Shown: positions 41,793 through 51,144 of the stretch, one piece after another
Position numbering within the stretch: the stretch's first letter is position 1
How the letters are laid out: every line of letters starts with the position of its first letter
Assembly: GCA_965226185.1 (NCBI GenBank)
Contig: CBDDCT010000007.1
Coordinates: 1,798,001 to 1,862,000, forward strand
Length of the DNA stretch: 64,000 nucleotides
Direction of reading: 5' to 3'
Origin: CBDCYS01 sp965226185
GTDB lineage: Bacteria; Acidobacteriota; Terriglobia; Bryobacterales; UBA6623
Position numbers and translations under genes: made by a program
Notes under the pieces: model-generated
The model's input: the letters and a program-made list of their open reading frames with translations, nothing else
What the model was told of the DNA's origin: nothing
Databases searched by the model: none

Positions 41793-42866
41793 TCAGTTGT
41801 CGTCGAGCGGTGCAGCCCCCACTTGCGCCGCCGCCATCCGGAGTCCCTCCAGCGTGGCCGTACTGAGCGGAATTCCCTCCCGCCTGTACTCTTCCCCGGT
41901 TTCCGCCTCGATTTCACCGGGGACGTAGATCCTTTCGACGCCTTCGGCTCGGCGGCTGTTTTGGAACTGCTGGATGATTCCGTCTACACGCTTTTTGAAG
42001 GTCTCACTGTCCCCGAAAGCCGCGATCCGAATCGCGATGAACAGATGTCCGTCGTGGCCCGGTTTGGCCCCTTCTTTCAAGCTTCCCAGTTCGGTGCCAA
42101 AGGCCGCGCCCGAAAGCACGGCCGTGAGGATGCCCATGACCAGCGCCAAGCCGGTTCCCTTGAACTCCCCGATTGGCTGGATTAGTCCCTCCACGGCGGT
42201 GGCCGCGTCCGTTGTCGGCCGCCCCTCCGAATCGAAAGCCCAGTGGCTTGGAATCGGGAGCCCTTTCTGGGCATAAACGCGGATCTTTCCGTGCGCCGAA
42301 GCCGCGAACGCGCCGTCGTAGACGATGGGACGCTCTTTGCCGGCGGGAATGGCCACGGCCAGCGGGTTCATGCCCAGGATCTTGTCGAGCCCTCCCCAGG
42401 GCGCCATGGTTGGCAGAGCGTTCGTTGACGCCAGCCCGATCATGTCCCCGGAAAGCGCCTGAGTGGCGTAGTAGGCCATGGCGCCACAGTGGTTGCTGCC
42501 GCCCACCGACGCTACGGCGACCTGCGTCGTTTTGGCGCGTTCCAGCGCCTGCCGCATGGCGAAGTTGGCCGCGATCTGGCCCATGCTGTTGCCGCCGTCG
42601 ACCAGCAGCGCGGCCCCGGAATCGCGCGCCACTCGCGGCTCTCCCTTGGGATCAACTCCGCCGCCGGTGAGTTTCTTCGCGTACTCGGGCACGCGCAGCA
42701 CCCCGTGGGAGTGCACACCCCGCAGGTCGGCTGTCACGAGCGTGTCGGCCAGCAGCGCGGCGTCTTTCGCGGACATGCCGCAACAGCCAAAGACTTCGCT
42801 GACGAATCGCTGTAGCGGCTCCGCGGCCACCCGGCGGTCTTGGCCGCTACTGGGATAGGCGCTCAT
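41793..42866 (-). CDS. Malate/L-lactate dehydrogenase (Ldh2) family oxidoreductase
   Basis: About 357 residues from the ATG at 42866. It matches the Ldh/ureidoglycolate dehydrogenase family: DLRGVHSHGVLRVPEYAKKL, ASVGGSNHCGAMAYYATQAL, GMNPLAVAIPAGKE, and PIGEFKGTGLALVMGILTAV. These NAD(P)-dependent enzymes oxidise 2-hydroxyacids such as malate, sulfolactate or ureidoglycolate. The substrate is not clear. It lies 140 bases before the nucleoside hydrolase gene on the same strand. Confidence 0.88.
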   Translation of the reverse strand: MSAYPSSGQDRRVAAEPLQRFVSEVFGCCGMSAKDAALLADTLVTADLRGVHSHGVLRVPEYAKKLTGGGVDPKGEPRVARDSGAALLVDGGNSMGQIAANFAMRQALERAKTTQVAVASVGGSNHCGAMAYYATQALSGDMIGLASTNALPTMAPWGGLDKILGMNPLAVAIPAGKERPIVYDGAFAASAHGKIRVYAQKGLPIPSHWAFDSEGRPTTDAATAVEGLIQPIGEFKGTGLALVMGILTAVLSGAAFGTELGSLKEGAKPGHDGHLFIAIRIAAFGDSETFKKRVDGIIQQFQNSRRAEGVERIYVPGEIEAETGEEYRREGIPLSTATLEGLRMAAAQVGAAPLDDN

Positions 42867-42963
42867 GGGGTTCCCGAAAGAACTGTTGCGTTTGGCGGAG
42901 GTGACCTGGGATTTGACCCACTCACTTGACCCACTCACTTGCGTTCGGGGCTCTGATTCGGCA

Positions 42964-43914
42964 TCACGGGCTTGCCTTCTGGAGTGCGGGGGCTAGGCTG
43001 GCGTAACAGCGCTTCGCCGCTGCCACGGCATCATATCCCGCTTGTCCGTGGATTTGGCCGCTTACCTCCACGACCACGGCGCCGCTGTACCCTAGGCTCC
43101 GGATGAGCCTGAAATACTCGGCGTAGTCGACCCGGCCCTCCCCGGGAAGCAGGAACTTCACGTTGCCGGGTCCACCCGCTGAATCCTTAACGTGAATGAA
43201 GACCGAGTCAGCCAGCAGCGCCCGGGCGGTTTGCTCCAGATCATAGCCGCGCAACTCGTAATGGCTGTAGTCGTAGACCAGCTTGATCCAGGGACTGCTG
43301 ACCTGATCGAGCAGCCAGCGCGCTCCCTCGGGCGTGTGCAGCGCCCCTCCGACGTGGGGCTTGACCGCGAAGATCGTCCGCGAGGTTTCAGCGGCTTTCG
43401 CCCAATCGTAAAGCCGTTCGGCCATGCGGTGCTTCACCTGCTCCCACTGAGCGGGCTTGCCGCCCAAGGTCGTCTCGATAACGGGCGGCTGATCAGGCGA
43501 GAGCGCGTGCGCCAGTTCGCCCGCGGCCTTGAGCCTTTCCAGATTCCGGCTGTGTTCGGCCTCGCCCGCAAGCAGCGAGAGATGCTCCATGAGTGCCGGC
43601 AACGCCAGGTTCAGCTCAACCAGCAATCCGCGGATATCACGGCGATCGCCCGCCGACAACGACTTCGGCTCGGCCGGCCACCCTGGGTTGAGCACCAGCT
43701 CCACCGCCTCGTAGCCGATTTCCGCGCAGGTCCGAAGCGCTGTTTCGGTTGCGAGGCTGCGCATGCCATAGAGGCTGAAGCCCAATTGGATTCGCTTTTC
43801 GCGGGGACTTGCGGGAAGCGGGCCCGGGGCTAGTCCGCTGATCCATGGCAGCGAGCCGCCCGCCGCCGTCAGAACGGCGTTGCGAATGAAGCGGCGCCTG
43901 GCAATTCTGCTCAT
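42964..43914 (-). CDS. Exported sugar isomerase/epimerase (TIM barrel)
   Basis: About 316 residues from the ATG at 43914. It starts with a Tat signal (RIARRRFIRNAVLTAAGGSL). The remainder is an AP-endonuclease-2-type TIM barrel: QLGFSLYGMRSLATETAL, IGYEAVELVLNPG, FAVKPHVGGALHTPEGARWL, LVYDYSHYELRG, VFIHVKDSAGG and VVVEVSGQIHG, with the metal-binding Glu, His and Asp positions. Such proteins isomerise sugars or inositols. The substrate is not known. Confidence 0.83.
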   Translation of the reverse strand: MSRIARRRFIRNAVLTAAGGSLPWISGLAPGPLPASPREKRIQLGFSLYGMRSLATETALRTCAEIGYEAVELVLNPGWPAEPKSLSAGDRRDIRGLLVELNLALPALMEHLSLLAGEAEHSRNLERLKAAGELAHALSPDQPPVIETTLGGKPAQWEQVKHRMAERLYDWAKAAETSRTIFAVKPHVGGALHTPEGARWLLDQVSSPWIKLVYDYSHYELRGYDLEQTARALLADSVFIHVKDSAGGPGNVKFLLPGEGRVDYAEYFRLIRSLGYSGAVVVEVSGQIHGQAGYDAVAAAKRCYASLAPALQKASP

Positions 43915-44082
43915 CGCGTAGTCTCGGAGCGACGCGAGCATTGTAGCGTGTTCGTTTAGAGCCGCGATTCGGCGGCAGCGCAATTCGCCCGTAAGGGTGC
44001 TTGGTTGTCTGCAAGAGGTTTTTGAAACACTCGTAGCGCAGGGCTGCTAGATTACGAGTTCAGCACCGCGAACAAACGAAAT

Positions 44083-44997
44083 ATGGCAGATCACCAAATT
44101 CACGGAATCATCCCTCCCATGGTCACCCCTTTCGACTCGGACGGGAAGGTCGACGAAGCGCTGCATCGCGACGATGTCCGCTATATGCTTGGCGCGAGCG
44201 TACACGGGCTGGCCGTTTGCGGAAGCACCGGTGAAGGTCACACGGTCACCACGGGCGAGACCCGCACGATTACCGCCGCGACGATCGAGGAGGTTGGAGG
44301 CCGCATCCCCGTCGTCACCGGGATCATCACCAACAGTACCCAAGCAGCGATCGAACGCGCCAAGGCGGTCGCCGACCTCGGTGTCGCCGCCCTGCAGGTC
44401 ACGCCGGTCCATTACCTGTTTCGGCCCGACGACGAGGCCATGGTTCGCCACTTTGACTGCTTGTCACAGGCAACTGGAATCCCGGTGATCATTTACAACG
44501 TCGTACCGTGGTCTTATCTCTCGCCTCAACTGCTGGTCCGCATTCTGCGCGAAGCCGGCGGTGTGATCGGTGTCAAGCAAAGCGCCAGTGACATGAAAGC
44601 GCTGGCCGATTTGCTGGTTCTTACCGATGATGAGCAACTCCGGAGCAAAGGCGTGCGGATCCTCTCGGCCGTCGATGCTCTGCTCTACCCCTCTTTTTCC
44701 TTGGGAGCGCACGGCGCCGTCGCCGCGATTCTCACCGCCGCCCCGGAATGGTGCGTCGAGCTGTGGGAGGCGGTTCAGGCGGGAAATCACTACCGCGCGC
44801 GCGAGCTGCACACCGTGCTGCTGCGGCTGTGGAACGCGATTGACGCTCCCAACCTGCCCGCCAACGTCAAGACCGCGATGAAACTGCAGGGTCGCCAAGG
44901 AGGTCTGCCGCGGGCGCCGATGCCGGTAAGCTCGCCCGAACAGACCGAGGCAATTCGCCAAGCCCTCGCGGCCGTCCCCGAGCTGTCGCCAGCGTAA
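44083..44997 (+). CDS. DapA/NanA-family lyase or synthase
   Basis: A 304-residue class I aldolase of the dihydrodipicolinate synthase family. It has IIPPMVTPFDSDGKVDEAL, the substrate-binding CGSTGEGHTVTTGE, the catalytic Tyr in VIIYNVVPW and the Schiff-base Lys in GVIGVKQSASDMKAL. The divergence from true DapA suggests a catabolic aldolase, for example a 2-keto-3-deoxy-sugar or neuraminate lyase. It diverges from the sugar isomerase gene, sharing a 168-base control region. Confidence 0.88.
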   Translation: MADHQIHGIIPPMVTPFDSDGKVDEALHRDDVRYMLGASVHGLAVCGSTGEGHTVTTGETRTITAATIEEVGGRIPVVTGIITNSTQAAIERAKAVADLGVAALQVTPVHYLFRPDDEAMVRHFDCLSQATGIPVIIYNVVPWSYLSPQLLVRILREAGGVIGVKQSASDMKALADLLVLTDDEQLRSKGVRILSAVDALLYPSFSLGAHGAVAAILTAAPEWCVELWEAVQAGNHYRARELHTVLLRLWNAIDAPNLPANVKTAMKLQGRQGGLPRAPMPVSSPEQTEAIRQALAAVPELSPA

Positions 44998-45003
44998 CTG
45001 AAG

Positions 45004-45309
45004 ATGTTCGAACCGCCGCGCAAGAAACGAATCAAGCCGGACGAAAAAATCGTCCTGCGGTTAACCAGACGCCAATGCGATTTGATCATCAACGAGACCT
45101 TTTCACCTAGTGAGTTGACGGGCCGGTTGAGACTGGGAATTGTCGGGAAGAAACCTGTGTATCGATTCACACTGGGCGAGCTCGACGAGTTGATGGGCTA
45201 CGTGGCCGCGGAGGCAAACCACACGCCCAACCGCAAGCTTGAGAAGGAACTCCTCGATATCTTCGGCCGCATCGAGCAGCTCCTATACGCCTATACCGAC
45301 GAGGATTGA
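45004..45309 (+). CDS. Hypothetical protein
   Basis: A 101-residue charged protein with no signal or membrane segment. It begins MFEPPRKKRIKPDEKIVLRL and ends in an acidic tail. The C-terminal half looks helical (GELDELMGYVAAEANH, then KELLDIFGRIEQLLYAY). No family is recognised. It begins six bases after the aldolase stop, so the two are probably co-transcribed, and a terminator follows. Confidence 0.7.
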   Translation: MFEPPRKKRIKPDEKIVLRLTRRQCDLIINETFSPSELTGRLRLGIVGKKPVYRFTLGELDELMGYVAAEANHTPNRKLEKELLDIFGRIEQLLYAYTDED

Positions 45310-45311
45310 TT

Positions 45312-45341
45312 CAGCTCTGGAATCCTCGGGCTGATTTTTTT
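45312..45341 (+). terminator. Rho-independent terminator
   Basis: CAGCTC at 45312-45317 pairs with GGGCTG at 45328-45333 (one G-T pair), and A then seven T follow at 45334-45341. It lies just after the stop of the gene ending at 45309. Confidence 0.65.
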
Positions 45342-45427
45342 GGCCACCGCAGCCGCGGTTCCCCGCGGGTCATCGACGCCTCCGCAAGAACTTCTCCCTG
45401 CCCACCGAACGCTATAATGAGCGGTGT

Positions 45428-46246
45428 ATGGACCAGTCCAGCGTATTCTGGCTGCGGGTTACTTTGCTGCTGTATTCATTGGGCTTATGGCATTCGCTCG
45501 TGACGGTGGTCAGACGCCGGCAGCGCATGTTCAAGCTGGCGCTGGGATCGATTACTCTTGGCGCTGTTCTCCACCTTGTTTCGATCGTCGAGCAAGCCAT
45601 GGCGATGGGACGTTTCCCGGTCGTCACTTTGCACCAAATGGCGTCTCTGATCGGGTTCCTGATTACCTGTACGTTTCTTCTGGCCTATTGGCGCTACAAG
45701 CATGAAAGTCTTGCGGTTTTCGTTTTTCCGATAGTCTTTTTGCTCACCCTGGTCGCCAGCCTGGGCACACCGGTCGATGGCTGGGGCGGGCAGACACTGG
45801 GTAAGTGGTGGCTGTCCATTCATGTATTGCTGATCTTGCTCGGCTTCGCGGCTCTGTTCTTCACGTTCATCGCGGGCGTGATGTACATCATTCAGGAGAA
45901 GGAACTCAAATCGAAGCGGCCTCGGGCGTTCTACTACCGCTTGCCGCCGCTGGGCGCGCTGGACGACATGGCCTACCGCACGCTGGCCGTGGGATTCGTG
46001 CTGTTCACGCTGGGGCTGATTGCGGGCAGCTTTTGGGCCTTTGTCCAATGGGGAGCCAATTGGATCGTCGATCCCACCATTGCGCTGGCCTTTCTGACTT
46101 GGGCGATCTATCTGGCGCTGGTCTTCAGCCGTTTGGCGATTGGCTGGAGAGGCCGTAAAGCCGCCTACTTCTCGATCATCGGGTTTTGCTGCGCGGCGAT
46201 GACCTGGATCGTCAATAGCGGAGTTCACTCTTTTACGTTGCCGTAA
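45428..46246 (+). CDS. Cytochrome c assembly protein (CcsA/HemX-like)
   Basis: A 272-residue integral membrane protein with about eight hydrophobic segments. The family's tryptophan-rich haem-handling region appears as FVQWGANWIVDPTIALAFL, and TM helices include IHVLLILLGFAALFFTFIAG. Members either deliver haem for cytochrome c (CcsA) or modulate HemA (HemX); directly preceding hemA, the HemX role is attractive. A consensus TATAAT at 45413-45418 puts the transcript start only a few bases before the ATG, and no ribosome-binding site is visible, so the message may be nearly leaderless. Confidence 0.87.
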   Translation: MDQSSVFWLRVTLLLYSLGLWHSLVTVVRRRQRMFKLALGSITLGAVLHLVSIVEQAMAMGRFPVVTLHQMASLIGFLITCTFLLAYWRYKHESLAVFVFPIVFLLTLVASLGTPVDGWGGQTLGKWWLSIHVLLILLGFAALFFTFIAGVMYIIQEKELKSKRPRAFYYRLPPLGALDDMAYRTLAVGFVLFTLGLIAGSFWAFVQWGANWIVDPTIALAFLTWAIYLALVFSRLAIGWRGRKAAYFSIIGFCCAAMTWIVNSGVHSFTLP

Positions 46247-46252
46247 CCGACC

Positions 46253-47518
46253 ATGAGCGTTCTGTTGCTTGGACTCAGCCATAAGACCGCGCCCATCGAG
46301 GTGCGCGAACGGCTGGCCCTGCCCGAAGGCGCCGGCGGTGAACTTGCCGGCGAGCTGGCGCAAAGGCGCGGGATTTCCGAAGCCATGGTGTTGTCGACCT
46401 GCAACCGGGTCGAATTCTTGGTGCGCGGTGATTCCGGGCACGATCCGGCGGAAGAAGTGTACTCCTTCTTGGCCGAGACCCCGCGCGTCGCGATCGAAGA
46501 AGCTTCGCCCTTTTTCTACCGCTACCTGGATGAAGACGCGATTCGGCACTTGTTTCGCGTCGCCTCGAGCCTCGACTCCATGGTCGTCGGCGAACCGCAG
46601 ATTTTGGGGCAAGTCAAGGAAGCCTATGCCGCCGCCAAAGCGTCCGGCGCGGTGCGCGGCCGGCTCGACCTGATCGTCAACAACGCTTTCCGGGTGGCGC
46701 GGCGTGTCCGCAACGAGACCGGCATTGGGCATCTCGCGGTCTCGATCAGCTACGTGGCGGTCGAGCTGGCTCGCAAGATCTTCGGCGATTTGAAGGGCCG
46801 CTCGATCCTGCTGATCGGCGCCGGAAAAATGTCGGAGCTGGGGGCCAAGCACTTGCAAAACGCAGGCGCCAGCAACATCCGTGTCACCAACCGGACCTAT
46901 GAGCGCGCCGTCGAGATGGCCCGGTCGTTCAACGGCACGGCGGTGCCGTTCGATCGCCTGCTGGAGGTGCTCACTCAAGTTGATATCGTTATCTCCTCCA
47001 CCGGCTCGCCGAGCTTCATTTTGAACAAGGAGACCGCCCGAGGCGTCATTGCCGCCCGCAAGAACAAGCCGATTTTCTTCGTCGACATCGCCGTGCCGCG
47101 GGACATCGATCCCGAGGTCAATTCCATCGACAACATGTTCGTCTATGACATCGACGACCTGCGCCAGGTCGCCGACGCCAACTTGCGGCAGCGCCAGCGA
47201 GAAGCCGATCAAGCCGAGCGCATTGTCGAAGAAGAAGTTGGCAAGATGGTACACCGCCTCAAGACCCACGAGGTGGCGCCAACAATTGTGTCGTTGCAAT
47301 CCGAGCTCGACGAGTTGCGCCGGGGGGAGATTCAGCGCTTCCGGTCCAAACTGGGAACCCTCGATCCGCAACAAGAAAAAGCTCTCGAAGCCCTGACGCG
47401 AAGCATCGTCAACAAGATCGCCCATGCGCCCATCACCGAAATGAAGAAGCTGGCCAGTCATCCCGACGGCCTGCATTTCGTCGAGTTCGTCAAGCGCGCA
47501 TTCAACCTGAAAAAGTGA
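46253..47518 (+). CDS. hemA: Glutamyl-tRNA reductase
   Basis: A 421-residue enzyme of normal length. The catalytic Cys is in VLSTCNRVEFL, the tRNA/glutamate-binding region is HLFRVASSLDSMVVGEPQIL, the NADPH site is GRSILLIGAGKMSELGAKHL, and the C-terminus is the dimerisation helix. It makes glutamate-1-semialdehyde, the committed step of tetrapyrrole synthesis. It starts six bases after the CcsA-like gene and its stop overlaps hemC by four bases. Confidence 0.96.
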   Translation: MSVLLLGLSHKTAPIEVRERLALPEGAGGELAGELAQRRGISEAMVLSTCNRVEFLVRGDSGHDPAEEVYSFLAETPRVAIEEASPFFYRYLDEDAIRHLFRVASSLDSMVVGEPQILGQVKEAYAAAKASGAVRGRLDLIVNNAFRVARRVRNETGIGHLAVSISYVAVELARKIFGDLKGRSILLIGAGKMSELGAKHLQNAGASNIRVTNRTYERAVEMARSFNGTAVPFDRLLEVLTQVDIVISSTGSPSFILNKETARGVIAARKNKPIFFVDIAVPRDIDPEVNSIDNMFVYDIDDLRQVADANLRQRQREADQAERIVEEEVGKMVHRLKTHEVAPTIVSLQSELDELRRGEIQRFRSKLGTLDPQQEKALEALTRSIVNKIAHAPITEMKKLASHPDGLHFVEFVKRAFNLKK

Positions 47519-48432
47519 AGCCCGTCACGATAGGAACCCGAGGCTCGAAGCTCGCCCTCTGGCAAGCCCACTGGATCGAACGGCAACTCAAAGACCGCGA
47601 CATCCGCACCCGAATCGAAATCATCAAGACCACCGGCGACCAGATCACCGATGTCGCCCTGGCCAAGGTTGGCTCTGAAACCGGTCTGAAAGGAGTCTTT
47701 ACCAAGGAAATCGAGGAAGCGCTGATCGGCGGCTCCATCGATCTGGCGGTCCATAGTCTGAAAGACCTCCCGACCGAGCTGGACTCGCGTCTGGCGGTGA
47801 CAGTCATCCCTCAACGCGCCGACCCCCGCGACGCCCTCGCGGGCATGACCCTGGCAGAGCTGCCGAAAGGCGCAAGGGTCGGAACCAGTTCCCCGCGCCG
47901 TGCCGCCCAAATGCGCCACCTGCGCCCTGACGTCGAAGTCGAAGACATCCGCGGCAACGTCGACACCCGGCTGCGAAAACTCGACGAAGGCCGCTACGAC
48001 GCCATCCTGCTGGCCTCGGCGGGACTGCATCGTCTGGGATGGCAGGATCGTATCGCCGAAATCCTCGAGCCCGAAGTGATGCTCCCAGCAGTCGGCCAGG
48101 GAGCGCTGGGAATCGAGACCCGCGCTAGCGACAATGCCGTCAACGAACTGCTTTCCCCATTGGACGATCCCCAGACGCGCATAGCCGTCAGCGCCGAACG
48201 CGCTCTGCTGGCGGCGCTGGGCGGCGGCTGTCAGGTCCCACTCGGCGCCTTGGCCGTCTTAGAAGGAGAGCGGCTCAGCCTGCTGGGAGTGGTTGTCAGC
48301 CAGGACGGCAAGCAAACAGTCAGGGTCGCTCTGACGGGCGCATCAAATGCTCCGGAAGCGCTCGGTCAGGCGGCAGCAACTCAGCTTCTCGGCCGGGGAG
48401 CAAGGGACTTGATCAGCGCCGCGGGCGGATGA
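47515..48432 (+). CDS. hemC: Porphobilinogen deaminase
   Basis: A 305-residue hydroxymethylbilane synthase. It has TIGTRGSKLALWQAHWIE, the motif VHSLKDLPTEL, GTSSPRRAAQMRHLRPDVEV and the dipyrromethane-cofactor Cys in LGGGCQVPLGALA. It polymerises four porphobilinogens. The start is a GTG at 47515 that overlaps the hemA stop (GTGA), giving translational coupling in the ccsA-hemA-hemC operon. Confidence 0.95.
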   Translation: MKPVTIGTRGSKLALWQAHWIERQLKDRDIRTRIEIIKTTGDQITDVALAKVGSETGLKGVFTKEIEEALIGGSIDLAVHSLKDLPTELDSRLAVTVIPQRADPRDALAGMTLAELPKGARVGTSSPRRAAQMRHLRPDVEVEDIRGNVDTRLRKLDEGRYDAILLASAGLHRLGWQDRIAEILEPEVMLPAVGQGALGIETRASDNAVNELLSPLDDPQTRIAVSAERALLAALGGGCQVPLGALAVLEGERLSLLGVVVSQDGKQTVRVALTGASNAPEALGQAAATQLLGRGARDLISAAGG

Positions 48433-48660
48433 AGTCAAGTCCTGATTAGGGGCGTGGCTGATTTGCGGGCAGTTTCATACGGACGCTGACCCCTCACTGG
48501 CGTTCGGGGCTCTGAATGTTGTACGGACACCCTCTTACCAAGCGGTTCCGAGAGTCAAGCGAATACTCCAAACCTGCCAGTACCGCGCACTTTGGTATAA
48601 GTGACTAGTTTGAGGCGTCGCCGGCAAGCGGCCCTGCCCAAGAGAACAACGGAGAGTCTA

Positions 48661-49473
48661 ATGGATCGATTCGCGGGAAAGAGCGCTCTTGTCACGGGAG
48701 CATCCACTGGCATCGGGAGGGCAATTGCTGTCCGCCTTGCCCAGGAAGGCGCCAACGTCGCCATCAACTACAACCGCAGCAAGGGCGAAGCCGAGAAAAC
48801 CGCCGCGCAGGTGCGTCAGGCTAACGAAGAAAAAGGGCGGTCCGACGCCAAGCACGTCGTGATCCAGACCGATGTCTCACAAGAAGATCAAGTGCGAGCA
48901 ATGTTCGAAAAGACGTTATCCGCGTTCGGACGGCTGGACATTTTGATCAATAACGCCGGAATTCTGTGGTCCAGCCCCAGCCACGAGTTGCCCGCGGCCG
49001 ACTTCGATCGCGTCGTCGGCGTCAATCTTCGCGGGGCCTTCCTTTGTTGCCGCGAGGCGATCGCCCACTTTTTATCTCGTGAGGGAGGCGGGGTCATCGT
49101 GAACAACTCGAGCGTCCACGAGATCATTCCCAAGCCGGCCTATCTCAGTTATTCGATCAGCAAAGGTGGAATGGAGAACCTGACCAAGTCGCTGGCGCTC
49201 GAATACGCTGACCAAAGCATCCGGGTCAACGCCGTCGGGCCAGGAGCGATCGAGACCCCCATCAATGCTGCCTGGATCGATGATCCCGAAAAGCGAGCCG
49301 GCGTAGAGAGCCACATTCCCATGGGCCGCGCCGGCAAGCCGGAAGAGATGGCCGCGGTGTTTGCGTTTCTCGCTTCCGAGGAATCGTCTTACATTACCGG
49401 CCAGACGATTTTCGCCTGCGGCGGCCTCACTCTCTATCCGGAATTCAAGGCGGATTGGTCCACTGGCAATTAG
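48661..49473 (+). CDS. Short-chain dehydrogenase/reductase (glucose 1-dehydrogenase-like)
   Basis: A 270-residue SDR. It has the NAD(P) motif GASTGIGRAIAVRLAQ, LDILINNAGI, the catalytic Ser in NNSSVHE and YSISK (Tyr-x-x-x-Lys), and a C-terminal GQTIFACGG. The Asn after the second strand (INYNRS) suggests NADP use. It resembles glucose 1-dehydrogenase-type SDRs; the substrate is not certain. GGAGAG lies upstream of the ATG. Confidence 0.9.
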   Translation: MDRFAGKSALVTGASTGIGRAIAVRLAQEGANVAINYNRSKGEAEKTAAQVRQANEEKGRSDAKHVVIQTDVSQEDQVRAMFEKTLSAFGRLDILINNAGILWSSPSHELPAADFDRVVGVNLRGAFLCCREAIAHFLSREGGGVIVNNSSVHEIIPKPAYLSYSISKGGMENLTKSLALEYADQSIRVNAVGPGAIETPINAAWIDDPEKRAGVESHIPMGRAGKPEEMAAVFAFLASEESSYITGQTIFACGGLTLYPEFKADWSTGN

Positions 49474-49529
49474 AATCGACACAGCCCGGCTAACGCGCCG
49501 ATGGGCGGATTGTATGGTGGAGATTTAGC

Positions 49530-49772
49530 CTACTTAGCCGCTTTTCTGCGAGCCGCCCAGTATTTCTTCATTCGCGCGGAAACCGCTTGCTTTTGTTCCG
49601 CACTCATTTTGCGCTGGCCCCTTCTCTTTTTACGTGGAGTGGCGGCAGCCGCGCCTTCGGTACCACCGCTTCGCGGCCTGCGGCCTCTTCTGGGCGAGCC
49701 TCTCTGCAAAATGGCTATTGCTTCGTTTAGGCGGTCCCTTTCGGCGATTAACAACTCAAGTACATCTGTCAT
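49530..49772 (-). CDS. Small basic protein
   Basis: About 80 residues from the ATG at 49772. An N-terminal amphipathic helix (TDVLELLIAERDRLNEAIAI) is followed by a Lys/Arg-rich tail (RKKRRGQRKMSAEQKQAVSA, then RMKKYWAARRKAAK), which could bind nucleic acid. Similar small proteins occur in soil bacteria, with no known function. An ATG at 49790 is an alternative start, since GGGAG lies very close to the chosen one. It converges with the SDR gene. Confidence 0.6.
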   Translation of the reverse strand: MTDVLELLIAERDRLNEAIAILQRGSPRRGRRPRSGGTEGAAAATPRKKRRGQRKMSAEQKQAVSARMKKYWAARRKAAK

Positions 49773-49853
49773 AGCTCCCAATGCTAACATAGGGTTCCCA
49801 GCGGGCGCCACAGAAAATTAGGACCTCTATGAATTTTTTGACGGGGAGGGGAA

Positions 49854-50825
49854 ATGGAGACAAAGAAACTAGCGCATACTGATCTGGAAGTTTCGAAAGT
49901 CTGCATGGGGACGATGACCTTTGGCTCTCAAACAGATGAAGCAGTTGCCGAAACCATGGTGGATCGATGCCTCGAAGCAGGCGTCAATTTCTTTGATACG
50001 GCCAATGTTTACAACCAGGGCAAATCGGAGGAGATCGTCGGGAGGATATTCCGCGGGAAAAGAGACAGGGTGATCCTAGCCAGCAAAGTCCGCGGATTGA
50101 TGAAAGAGTATCCGCCCTACGGCGGGCTTTCACGCCAGGCAGTCCAACGAGCCATTGACGAGAGCCTGCGGCGGCTCCAAACCGACTACCTCGATATCTA
50201 TTACTTGCATCAGCCGGATTATGAAACTCCGATTGAAGAAACCCTCGAGGTGATGGAAGACCTGAGAGCCGCGGGCAAATTCCGGTATCTGGCTACTTCA
50301 AACTATAGTGCCTGGCAAGTATGCGAGATTGCCTGGATCCGTGAAAAAAGAGGTTGCCAAGCTCCCTGGATCTCCCAGCCGATGTATAACATGCTCGCGC
50401 GCGGAATCGAGCAAGAGTACCTTTCTTTTACACAGCGTTTTGAAGTAAGCAATATATGCTATAACCCGCTTGCCGGCGGGCTGTTGAGCGGTAAACAGAA
50501 TTTCCAAAGCGGGCCCCTGCCCGGAACCCGCTTCGATGGCAATCAGATGTATCTGAACCGCTATTGGAACGCTGACCACTTCGAAGCGGTCGAGAGCCTC
50601 AAGGAGATAGCACGACGCGCGGGCAGAAGCCTGCCGGAACTGGCCCTCGCGTGGGTGGCCCAGCAGGCGGGCGTGGATTCAGTCATACTGGGCGCCTCGA
50701 AACTCGAGCACCTCGAGGCCAACCTGCGCGCTGTCGAGGGACCGCCCCTCGATCAGTCCGTCCTCGATGCATGTGACAAGGTCTGGGAGAAGTTGAAAGG
50801 GAGCACCCCGCAATACAATCGCTAG
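49854..50825 (+). CDS. Aldo/keto reductase
   Basis: A 323-residue (beta/alpha)8-barrel oxidoreductase. The catalytic tetrad is visible: Asp and Tyr in FFDTANVYNQGKSEEIVG, Lys in ILASKVRG, and His in YYLHQPDYETP. The NADPH-binding end is VDSVILGASKLEHLEANLR. It reduces aldehydes or ketones with NADPH; the substrate is unknown. GGGAGGGG precedes the ATG. Confidence 0.93.
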   Translation: METKKLAHTDLEVSKVCMGTMTFGSQTDEAVAETMVDRCLEAGVNFFDTANVYNQGKSEEIVGRIFRGKRDRVILASKVRGLMKEYPPYGGLSRQAVQRAIDESLRRLQTDYLDIYYLHQPDYETPIEETLEVMEDLRAAGKFRYLATSNYSAWQVCEIAWIREKRGCQAPWISQPMYNMLARGIEQEYLSFTQRFEVSNICYNPLAGGLLSGKQNFQSGPLPGTRFDGNQMYLNRYWNADHFEAVESLKEIARRAGRSLPELALAWVAQQAGVDSVILGASKLEHLEANLRAVEGPPLDQSVLDACDKVWEKLKGSTPQYNR

Positions 50826-51144
50826 TCCCCGCCGGACACCGCGAAACCATGCGTTCAGGAATGACTTGGCCGGTGCCTGACCAGCCGTGAAAAAATGGGG
50901 ACTTAGCGAGCGCCGCCGCCGCGAGTCCCGAGGAATCAATCCCTTGCGCCGGCGCGAAATGGACTGCCCCAATTTTTCACAACCCCTGACCCTCATGGCT
51001 TCGAAGATTCCGCGGCCGGCCCCTACTTTTCGACGCCTTTTTGTAATCTCACGATCCCAGGCGCCGTCTCTGCTAAGCAGGGGACGCTCCCGGATTCGAC
51101 CCTGCTAAGGTAAATCATTGACACGGAAACGCCGGAATTAAGCC
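50826..51144. other. Intergenic stretch with an inverted-repeat element
   Basis: About 319 bases without a gene. It includes the inverted-repeat pair at 50887-50980 described separately. Confidence 0.5.
50887..50980. repeat. 94-bp inverted-repeat element
   Basis: GTGAAAAAATGGGG at 50887-50900 and CCCCAATTTTTCAC at 50967-50980 are near-perfect inverted ends (13 of 14) around a GC-rich core. The A-rich, G-ended arms resemble small non-autonomous repeats of the type mobilised by REP-associated transposases. No other copy is seen here. Confidence 0.55.
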
